In this document: piece by piece, positions 46,482-56,833 of the stretch
How positions within the stretch are numbered: the first letter of the stretch is position 1
Layout of the letters: each line of letters begins with the position of its first letter
Assembly: GCA_026874595.1 (NCBI GenBank)
Contig: CM049314.1
Span: 73,670,300-73,734,299, forward strand
Reading direction: 5' to 3'
DNA length: 64,000 nt
Origin: Sipunculus nudus
Taxonomy: Eukaryota > Annelida > Sipuncula > Golfingiida > Sipunculidae
Notes under the pieces: generated by a model
Told to the model about the DNA's origin: nothing
Database searches by the model: none
Seen by the model: only the letters and a program-made list of their open reading frames with translations
Position numbers and translations under genes: made by a program

Positions 46482-47717
46482 AGGCGGTTTCACACCGGAT
46501 GCGAAAATTTGCTATACGAAAGAAAAAATAAAATCCTTTATTTTAGGTTGGTGCATACACACCTAATCCGAACGATGCTATCCGAACGAAAAAAATAGAA
46601 CATGTTCTATTTTTTGTCGTTCGCATCGGACAAGAATGGCTTCTTTTCACCTTCAACACAAAAGAGCTGGAACATTTTAACCAGACTGGTTCATTTGTAC
46701 GTTACCTATATTTGATATATAATACTGTACAACAAAGAAATGCTGTTACGTTGTCCACTGTTTTAAAATTATGTGATAATAATATTAATACAGGGATTAT
46801 TTTTATTTCAATCAAATTTATTTGATTCAAACAGATATTTTTAACTTTTTTTAGTTCCAAAGATTTTCCCATTTAAATCAGTCTTCTTTTTATTTAATAT
46901 GTATATTTCCTTGGGGATAATTATATTTAATAAGGGGATTTCAATCGCCGCTTGGCCATTTGTTTTAATTTACAACCGGGGACAAAACATTTATACCTTT
47001 AAACCAGGTTAAGATATAATATTTCATGGTGAATTCTAATTCTTAATATATTATTGGCAATATATTAAATTTATTCTCTGAAAAGGGAAGGGGGTGATGA
47101 TTACATTCATCATCCCCCTACCCCTTCCCTCTATATTTACGCCCCTGAATATAAGTCGAATAAGCGATATGAACACAAATTAGCAACATTATCCAAGACT
47201 TGGTGTTCCTTATACCCAACCCCTCCCCCAATAATAAAATGTTCCGCGATATAATAAGAGAAAAAATCATGGAACAATAACATTTTTCATGTGTTATATT
47301 TATTATTATAATAGTAATATTGTTAGTCTAACGTTTTGCAAATTAAACAGAAGTTCCAAAGCTGTGGGCAGACTGTTCTAAATCATATTGGCAGATTTGA
47401 AAATCAAATATAAATCAAACTAAACTAGTGATTAAAACTTTTATTTAACTTGAAATGCAGGAATTGCAATGGAATCTGTTCTGTTGAAACAACAGGATGT
47501 GCAATTATTCTTAAAGGCACATTGAAATCGGAATCTTGTCCAGTCAGTGGTAAATATCTGATACCTGTGAACTCATGACTATAGCTGGTACTTGCAAGGC
47601 CCAATAATTTTCAATAATACAATCACTTCACTCAGAGATAAACTTAATTATTATTAATTAAAAAAAATGAGAAAATCAATTTACAAGATCAGAAATATTC
47701 GAAATTTTCTTAATAAG

Positions 47718-47782
<65 letters not shown>

Positions 47783-48021
47783 GCCTATATATATATATAT
47801 GCCTATATATATTTATATGCCTATATTGTAGTGCATCTGATAAATTGCTCATAAAGCTGTCCCATACGAATTTCGGAGACGACAATTCCTAGGTCGGAAA
47901 CCAAAAATATCGTTTGGGTTTGGTGTGAATGAAATTTCAGATGCGACATGATTTTAGTCGGAATGACAGAAATATTCGTTCGTGTCATATTCGTTCGGAC
48001 GCATCCGGTGTGAAACCGCCT
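46482..48021. mobile_element. PIF/Harbinger-like non-autonomous element
   Basis: Perfect terminal inverted repeats begin AGGCGGTTTCACACCGGATG, with the reverse complement ending at 48021. They are flanked by TTA on both sides (46479-46481 and 48022-48024). Related copies of the host element (copies C, F and D) read ctgttagatgtc without interruption, confirming the site and a 3-bp TSD. A TWA duplication is typical of PIF/Harbinger. Near each end are gttcg / cgaac motifs, and a palindrome ATAGAACATGTTCTAT lies at about 46596-46611. No transposase is seen in 1540 bp. Confidence 0.85.
47716..47825. repeat. CT and AT microsatellites
   Basis: (CT)n to about 47762, then (AT)n, then three tatgcctatatat units, inside the PIF-like element. 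The minus-strand frame through it (Arg-Glu repeats) is not a gene. Confidence 0.9.
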
Positions 48022-48179
48022 TTAGATGTCCCAAAAATCTCCTTCCATACCGAAAATGGGGTCAATATGACTTCATTCCTTTGAGATATTTAGAAAAAAA
48101 ACCCACAAATTTCCATTTAAAACCTATTATTACACTTCAGGACTGCCAAATATCAAAACCACTTATCTGTTTTTCTTAA

Positions 48180-48444
48180 CCCTTTACTGTTTACAAGCCA
48201 CTAAAGAGCACTCTAAATGGGCAACTAGAATGCCATGATATGTATAGATTCTTTCATGACAAAAATATTGAATATTATTTCCAAGTTTCAATGATTTTCA
48301 ATAATCTTCAGCAAACCCTCTTAGTTGGAACTGTTGAAAATTTGATAAAGATACAAAAAAGCTTGAAAAGATATGGCTGTTAGTGTAAAAATAAATAGTG
48401 TCAGAATTTGTCAGAAATCTTAAATAAATGTAAACAGTAAAGGG
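48180..48444. mobile_element. piggyBac-like MITE, TSD TTAA
   Basis: TTAA followed by CCCTTTACTGTTTACA is mirrored perfectly by TGTAAACAGTAAAGGG followed by TTAA (20 bp including the target). TTAA duplication with CCC-starting ends is the piggyBac signature. It sits in copy G between tctgtttttc and tatttacc, a position that is continuous in copies C and F. Length is about 265 bp; no coding capacity. Confidence 0.8.
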
Positions 48445-49002
48445 TTAATATTTACCAGAAGTAATTTCCTATATATTTCCTATATACATGCCAGAAATTA
48501 AGTCTGTCAAGTATAATTTCTATAAGTTATGGGCCCGAACAAATTGGACTTTGTAAAAAATTAGGAGACATATTTACTCACATAACATGAAAAAATTATG
48601 AAACTAGAGACTATTTTCTCAAGTATATAACTTTGTTTATTTAAGATTCAGTTGTTTACCCAAAATTAGATCTGAATTTTGTAAATTTTTAAAGTTATTA
48701 GCATAAAAATAAAATCAGTACCTTAAATTTGCAGAACTTTGACCATGGCACTTTTTAACTGTAAGTACTGTTGATTTAATACTTCACAGCATGTAAACAT
48801 AAGTATTTTATTTGTTTAAATCTGAAATTTGAAAATAAAAGTGATGTGTTTTTTACAAGTGAAAATGTAATTTTAAACTCTTCTAGCTTATACACTGATT
48901 TATGATGAAACTGTTAAGCTGATTGGTTTAAACTTTACAAGAATTATTCAATGGTAGGGTTCTGCCAGTTTTTAGCTCAGCTGACTGAAAGATCACTCTT
49001 TG

Positions 49003-49005
49003 TCC

Positions 49006-49043
<38 letters not shown>
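49003..49043. repeat. (TGTC)n microsatellite
   Basis: About nine TGTC units after the 5' end of copy H. This is the same position as the GTCC tracts of the other copies. Confidence 0.9.
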
Positions 49044-49044
<1 letters not shown>

Positions 49045-50013
49045 CGTTAACCAGGCACAAATCTAGAACTGGAATCTTCTTACTTGACATCCTGGGAGGT
49101 CCATGAAAAATCTCCTTGGAAACCAGAAATTAGGTCTCTGTTACCCATATCCTTCAAGCTATGGGGCCCCAAAGTACCCCCCAGAAAAGTCCAAAATTTC
49201 ATACAAAAACTTCAATATCTCATTAACTACTTGACTGATGGTCATGATTTTTGGCATACATATTGATCATGAGAGGTTCCATCAGTTCCTGAAGACTGGT
49301 GGCGCCACCTGTATTTTTCGATTTTTTACGAATTTTTTTCTCTATTTTTGAGACCTTTAAAAATGTGAACATCTGTTAACAAGGCACAAATCGTAATGAC
49401 TGGACTTAGAATCTTCATTCTCAACACACTGAGAGACCTATGAAAAGTCTCCATGGAAACCAGAAATTAGGTCTCTGTTACCCATATCCTTCCAGCTATG
49501 GGGCCCCAAACTACCCCCCAGAAAAGTAAAAAATTTCAAACAAAAACTTCAATATCTCATTAAATACTTGACTGATGGTCATGAATTTTGTCATACATAT
49601 TGATCATGAGATTTTCCATCACTTCCTGCAGACTGGTGGCGCCACCTTTATTGTTCGATTTTTTACGATTTTTTCCTCTATTTTTGAGACCTTTAAGGAT
49701 GCTGTCATCTGTTAGCATGGCACAAATCGTAACGACTGGACCTAGAATTTTTATTCTTGACACACTGAGAGGTCCATGAAAAATATCCTTGGAAACCAGA
49801 AATTAGGTCTCTGTTAACCATATCCTTTGAGCTATGGGGCCCCAAAGTAACCCCCCCCCCCAGAGTAGTCAAAAATTTCATACAAAAACTTCAATATCTC
49901 AATAACTACATCACTGATGGTCATGATTTTGGCATACATATTGATTATGAAATGTTCCATCAGTTCCTGCAAACTTGTGGCGCCACCTGTATTGTTTGAT
50001 TTTTTACAATTTT

Positions 50014-51511
50014 TATGCCCCGGCCACAAAGTGGCCGGGGCATATAGTTTTACCCATGTCCGTCATTCCGTCCTTCCGTCCTTCCGAAATCAAACAGTTG
50101 TACGGACTTTTTTTGCAATGCCTGCAGAAATTGGCCCGATTTTTGGTGTGTGGGCAGATATAGACCAGTTACAGATCGAGTTCGCGTTTCGTCCTGGTTG
50201 ACCTACTTTTGACCGTTTTACCGCTCCTAAACTTAGAAATTTTCATGAAAAATAGAAATATTCATGACAGATACACATGTACAGACTTTTTTTCGCAATG
50301 CCTGCAGATATTGGCCTGATTTTTGGTGTGTGGGCAGATATAGACCAGTTACAGATCGAGTTCACGTTTCGTCCCGGTTGACCTACTTTTGACCGTTTTA
50401 CGGCTCCTAAACTTAGAAAATTTCATGAAAAATAGAAATATTCATGACAGATACACATGTACAGACTTTTTTTCGCAATGCCTGCAGATATTGGCCTAAT
50501 TTTTGGTGTGTCGGCAGATATAGACCAGTTACAGATCGAGTTAGCGTTTCGTTCCGGTTGACCTACTTTTGACTGTTTTAAGGCTCCTGAACACAGAAAA
50601 TTTCATGAAAAATATGAAATTTCATGACAAATACACATGTACAGACCTTTTTTCGCAATGCCTGCAGATATTGGCCTGATTTTTGGTGTTGGCAGATATT
50701 GACCAGTTACAGATCGAGTTCGCATTTCATCCCGGTTGACCTACTTTTGACTGTTTTACGGCTCCTGAACATAGAAAATTTCATGTAAAATATATATTTT
50801 CATGACAAATACACTTGTACAGACTTTTCTTCACAATACCTGCAGATATTGGCCTGATTTTTGGTGTGTGGGCAGATAATGACCAGTTACAGATCAAGTT
50901 CACGTTTTGTCACAGTTGACCTATTTTTGACCGTTTGACGGTGCTCTAACATAGAAAATTTCATAAAAAGGTGCACATGTATGATCTTTTTTTTGCAGTG
51001 CCTGCAGATTCAGGCCTGATTTTTGGTGTGTAGGCAGATAATGACCAGTTACAGATTGAGTTCTTGTTTTGTATCAGTTGACCTACTTTTGACCATTTGA
51101 CTGCTCCTGAACATAGAAAGTTTCATGAAAAATATAAATTTTCATAACAAATGCATATGTACTGACTTTTTTGAACTGATAATGACAGTTACAGATCGAG
51201 TTTGCGTTTCATCCAGGTTGACCTACTTTTGATTGTTTTACGGCTCCTAAACATAGAAAATTTAATGAAAGACAGAAATTTTAATGGAAAAAGACACATG
51301 TATGGACTTCTTTTCACAATGCCTGCATATACTGGCATGATTTTTGGTGTGTTGCTTGATAATGACCCGTTACAGATCGAGTTTGCATTTTGCCCTTGTT
51401 GACCTACTTTTGACCATACGACACCTCCTGAACTTAAAAAATTTTCCAAATTTTACAAATGTTTCTAATTTGCCCAAGGCGGGGGCATTCGTGTCGTTCC
51501 GACACATCTAG
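50014..51511 (+). mobile_element. 180-bp-unit tandem element (family P2), nested in copy H
   Basis: The 5' end is the hairpin ATGCCCCGGCCAC...GTGGCCGGGGCAT, followed by a short GTCC/TTCC tract. About eight tandem units of roughly 180 bp follow (gcaatgcctgcagatattggcc landmarks near 50118, 50298, 50478, 50658 and on). The end is GGCGGGGGCATTC, the hairpin GTGTCGTTCCGACAC and ATCTAG. GGCGGGGGCAT is the near inverted copy of the 5' ATGCCCCGGCC. The uninterrupted copy-H units show insertion into a T run. Confidence 0.8.
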
Positions 51512-51765
51512 TTTCCTCTATTTTTGAGACCTTTAAGGATGCTGTCATCTGTTAACGTGGCACAAATCATAACGACTGGACCTAGAATCTTCATTCTCGA
51601 CACACTGAGAGACCTATGAAAAGTCTCCATGGAAACCAGAAATTAGGTCTCAGTTACCCATATCCTTCCAGCTATGGGGCCCCAAACTACCCCCCAGAAA
51701 AGTAAAAAATTTCAAACAAAAACTTCAATATCTCATGAAATACTTGACTGATGGTCATGATTTTT

Positions 51766-54700
51766 AGCTCAGCTGACTATAAGTCATCTGAGCTATAGTC
51801 GTGGTCCATTGTCCGTCGTCCGTCCGTCTGTCCGTCCGTCCGTCCGTCCGTCCGTCGATGTGGCACGTTTTGAAACCGTAAGACCTAGGAATCCAAAATT
51901 CAGCATAATGTTAGATGTCCCCAAGATCTCCTACCAAGCCGAAAACTGGGTCTTTGCGACTTCGTTCCTTTGAGAAATTAAGGAAAAACCTCAATTTTTT
52001 ATTAAAATCCTATTTTCACACTTCAGGACTGCCTAATATCAAAACCACTCATCTGAAAGTCAGCTATGCCAGGGTTCCTGATTTGTTTCAGTCACTGGGG
52101 GAGATCCCCTGCTGTGACAGGTGTACAATTGTTCTCATATCACACCCCCTCCCCCCCCCCCCCCATGAATATATAAATATACATTTGTATGCATGATGTG
52201 GTGTTACATGACAAGATTGAGATTTATGATGATGCAATTTAGAATTATGAATCAACGTTTATATTCAGAAATTTATGTTATATTGGAAATGTATACAAAT
52301 TAAACTTAAAATAAAAAAAAAGGATCAAATACAAACATGTGTTCATTATTTTCGAGCCTCAGCAGAATTGGAGATCAGGCTTTGTTTGCCCTGAATGTTT
52401 ATGCAAAAGTGTTGTTAATCCCATCTCCTCACCCCTCCCCCCCCCCCCCCCCCCCCCCCGGCTGTCATTGATCCTTAGCACCTCATCGTCACCTGTGCAC
52501 TGGGACATTAGTTAATATTGCAAATGTGTACAATTTTTTCAATTTGAAAGATAATTGGATTAGAAAAAATTAAGATCTAATATTGAAACATATTCTTGCC
52601 CCAGGAGAATGGAACATAAAGTGATCAGCTCTTGTCTGTCCATCATCTCTCAATTATCATTAAATATATATACTAATTATGAAATTTTTCCTTTAAGCAC
52701 TGTTGAAATAACTTTCATATGCTGTATGTGTATGGATTTAAGCCATTAAAGTCTGAAATTTGAAAGCAACTTATGTATTCAGATGTGTAATATTGCAGAT
52801 GAAAAACTTTAAAATATTAAAATATATTATCAGCTTTGTTTGTCTAACAGTCTGTCTGTCCTTTTTTAAATATTATGTAATTGTGAATGGACTATTTAAT
52901 CCTGTAAGTATTGTTGAATTAAATGGAAATCCTATATGTATATACACTATGTTAATACAGAGATGTTGTAACTCCCATCATTCCAGCCCTCCCCCCCCCC
53001 CCAACCACCACCACCAGGTTCTTGCATCTGGGGACTGGAGACATCAGTTATATTTCAACTGTATACATTTTATAAAATAAAAATACATATATTTAATAAT
53101 ATATATTATGTAAAATAGATCCAATTGAGCAAATGTGTAAACTACTGAACTGTCAACAAACTATCAAAAAGCCAGCCAATGATCATGGTAATAATATACA
53201 TCTTATGTTCACAAACTGCTCACATGCTTCAATTTTGACATTAGAGAATGCATGGTTTGGTCACAAAATATTATTTGCAACAATTTCTCACTCATCAATA
53301 CAAACCAATCATGTCAACCAGCCATGGCATATATTACCTTTTCATCTTAGACTTTATCTCCATTATTATTTTAGATTTTTACCTTCAAGGCCAACTTCAG
53401 CTGAGCACAGTGACCCATATTTATAGCACCATGTCTTGAATGTTTACATCAAGTCATTGGTTAACAGTGTTCCAGGCTGTTACATAACACCTTCACTCCT
53501 TGCCTACTGCTTCTGTGAGTGTCTGGGTCAGGCTGGGTCAGGCAGTAATTACCAGAGAGCCTTTCTCCTCTCTCTTTCCCTTTCTCTCTTTCTAGCTCTC
53601 TTTCTCTCTCTCTCTTTCTCTCTCTCTCACCCCTATGCCTCCCTTCCTCCCTCCACCCCATTATGTTGACAGGTACTATAAACCTAATTTATTAGATATA
53701 TATGTTGATGCAATTAAGAAATGTGAATCAACTGAAATATTCACATATATGTTATACTCTAAATGTATAGTTACATGTTCAAACCTGGAAAAAAATGATG
53801 TTATAAAAAAGGGAATTTATGTAAAAATTGTTCATAATTTCCTGGCTCAGAAGAATGGGAATTAAAATTATTTGCTTTGTTTCTCTAGCTTTCTTGCCTG
53901 TTTTAAATATTTAATAATTATGAATAAACTTTTTTTTCCTGTAAGCTCTGATTAATTAAATTTCATATCCTGTACGTATATGCAAGGGTATTGTAACTCC
54001 CACCATCCCCTTCCCCCACCCCACTAAGTCCTTGCTCCTTCGCACTGTCAACAATAGTGTTATTGCTATAGCATAAAATTGAATAATTTGAAGAAAATAT
54101 ATACAGAGATTCTGTGAGTGTCTGGGTCAGGCTGGGTCAGGCAGTAATTACCATAGAGCCTTTCTCCTCTCTCTTTCCCTTTCTCTCTTTCTAGCTCTCT
54201 TTCTCTCTCTCTCTTTCTCTCTCTCTCACCCCTATGCCTTCCTTCCTCCCTCCACCCCATTATGTTGACAGGTACTATAAACCTAATTTATTAGATATAT
54301 ATGTTGATGCAATTAAGAAATGTGAACCAACTGAAATATTCACATATATTTGTTATACTCTAAATGTATAGTTACATTTTCAAACCTGGAAAAAAATGAT
54401 GTTATAAAAAAGGGAATTTATGTAAAAAATGTTCATAATTTCCTGGCTCAGAAGAATGGGAATTAAAATTATTTGCTTTGTTTCTCTAGCTTTCTTGCCT
54501 GTTTTAAATATTTAATAATTATGAATAAACTTTTTTTTCCTGTAAGCTCTGATTAATTAAATTTCATATCCTGTACGTATATGCAAGGGTATTGTAACTC
54601 CCACCATCCCCTTCCCCCACCCCACTAAGTCCTTGCTCCTTCGCACTGTCAACAATAGTGCTATTGCTATAGCATAAAATTTAATAATTTGAAGAAAATA

Positions 54701-55664
54701 TATACAGAGAGACAGAGGCGTTGTAACTCCATTCGTAACCCCCCCCCCCCCTCCATCAAGTCCTTCCGCCTGTGGAGTGGGGATTTTATAGCAACTGTAT
54801 ACATATCATAAAATAGAAAAAACAGTTTAATTAAAGTTTAAATTTAAAAAATTGGATCTCATTAGACAAATATGTAAAAAGTTGAATTGTCAACAGCCTG
54901 TCAAAAAGGTATCCAATGAAAGCGCAAGGTCAGATCTTAAAATATTATTTGCAACAATTTCTTCAATCATATCAACCAACCATAGCCTAGATTACCTCTT
55001 TCTCTCAGACTTTATCTACATTTCATAATATTTTAGATTTTAACCTTCCAGGTGTTTAAGTACTGTTGAATGCTCCCTCCCTCTCTCTCTATCTCCTTTT
55101 CTCTCTACATCCAACCCTCCTTGCTGCCCACACTGTTTCCTTCTCCGAACCCCATCCCAATGTCAGCCTCAATAAACGAGAACAAGTTGAATCAGATTTT
55201 CATATTTTTATATATTGTATAACTGTTTGTTGCCTATGTACGTGCCAGAAATTATGTCAATATTGTGTAATATGTAGATGTGGTGGGCATCAATATAATG
55301 TACCTTGTCAAGACCTAAGAGATATCATGTCATACAGTCACAATTCATAAATCCACTCTTCAGCATAGTTAATAATAACATTATATATGTCAAATTGAAA
55401 TCTTGCGGACTTCTATACAATATAGATCCTTCAACAAATAGCCTTATCATCATTCTACCACTGCTTAGTGTACTGTCATTGCATTCATATTTGCTCAAAT
55501 ATATTGCTATTTTCAACAGCTCCCAAATAAATAAAAAATAAACCACTATATAGCCAAATAGGTCCATGATATTCATAAGGTTTGTCGACTAAATATAGTA
55601 TCACAATGGTGATACATTTATAGTTCAATCATGATCAGCTGAGCGTCGTGACCCATAGGTCCCT
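51766..55664 (+). mobile_element. Pearl/HINE-like element, copy D, nested in copy H
   Basis: It starts AGCTCAGCTGACTATAAGTC, has a long GTCC microsatellite (51815-51856), and ends GACCCATAGGTCCCTTG. The 3' part has the hairpin GTATCACAATGGTGATAC (about 55601). It interrupts a copy-H unit within catgattttt|gtcatacatattg; intact units supply the empty site. It contains a near-exact 601-bp tandem duplication and an internal partial 3' terminus (53399-53418). No coding capacity. Confidence 0.8.
53511..54712 (+). repeat. Near-identical 601-bp tandem duplication
   Basis: The block starting ctgtgagtgtctgggtcagg at 53511 recurs at 54112 with only scattered differences, including the CT-rich tract and the aaaaaatgatgttataaaaa segment. 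The very low divergence points to a recent duplication or to an assembly artefact. Confidence 0.85.
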
Positions 55665-56833
55665 TGTTGTCATACATATTGATCATGAGATGTTCCATCA
55701 CTTCCTGCAGACTGGTGGCGCCACCTGTATCGTTCGATTTTTTATGATTTTTTCCTCTATTTTTGAGACCTTTAAGGATGCTGTCATCTGTTAGCATGGC
55801 ACAAATAGTAACGACTGGACCTAGAATCTTCATTCTCAACACACTAGAAGACCTATGAAAAATATCCTTGGAAACCAGAAATTAGGTCTCTGTTACCCAT
55901 ATCCTTCGAGCTATGGGGCCCCAAAGTACCCCCCCAGAGTAGTCAAAAATTTCATACAAAAACTTCAATATCTCAATAACTACATCACTGATGGTCATGA
56001 TTTTTGGCATACATATTGATTATGAGATGTTCAATCAGTTCCTGCAGACTGGTGGTGCCACCTATGTTATCTTTCAAGAGGGTACAAATTGCAACAACTG
56101 GACCTAGAAACTTCATTCTTGTCATGCAAGGAGGCCCATGAAGAGTGCCTGTGGAAACTTGAAATTAGGTCTCTGTTACCCATATCCTTCAAGCTATAGG
56201 ACTCTGAAGTATCCCTCAGAATAATGGACAATTTGATACAAAAGCTGAAGTATCTGAACAACTAATACGGAGATCATCATGATTCTTTGCATGGATATTG
56301 ACCATTAAGTGTTTTTAGCTCAGCTGACTGTAAGTCATCTGAAGTATCCCTCAGAATAATGGACAATTTGATACAAAAGCTCAAGTATCTAAACAACTAT
56401 TGCAGTGATCACCATGATTCTTTGCATGGATATTGATCATGGAATGTGTCATCAGTTTCTGCAGTATGGTGGCGCCACCTGTATTTTTTTATTTTTACGA
56501 ATTTTTTTCTCTATTTTTGAGACCTCATAAGATGCGGTCATCTGTTAACATGGCACAAATCGTAACAACTGGACCTAGAATCTTCTCTCTTGACATGCTG
56601 AGAGGCCCATGAAAAGTTTCCTTAAAAACTTGAAATAAGGTCTCTGTTACCCATAACCTCTGAGCTATGGGGCTCCGAAGTACCCCCCAGAATAATGGAA
56701 AATTTGATACAAAAGCTCAAGTATCTGAACAATTATTATATTGATCACCATGATTCTTTGCATGGATATTGATCATTAAATGTTTCATCAGTTTCTGCAT
56801 TCTGGTGGCGCCACCTGTATTTTTTCAATTTTT

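Larger units (their letters stand above)
46323..48973 (+). mobile_element. Pearl/HINE-like element, copy G (5' part, interrupted)
   Basis: It starts GCTCCGCTGACTATAAGTCA with a degenerate GTCC tract, followed by gaaaccattagac. It is interrupted by a PIF/Harbinger-like element (46482-48021) and a piggyBac-like MITE (48180-48444), after each of which the core resumes. No 3' terminus was found before copy H begins, so it is probably truncated. Confidence 0.65.
48974..56833 (+). mobile_element. Pearl/HINE-like element, copy H (tandem ~333-bp units, nested insertions)
   Basis: It starts AGCTCAGCTGACTGAAAG with a (TGTC)n microsatellite. The core consists of units of about 331-336 bp, each with ggcacaaatc...actgga, gctatggggcccc and GGTGGCGCCACC. 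The array is interrupted by the P2 element (50014-51511) and by copy D (51766-55664). It continues beyond until copy I starts inside it at 56834. A 25-base orphan fragment of a 5' end lies at 56317-56341. Confidence 0.7.
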
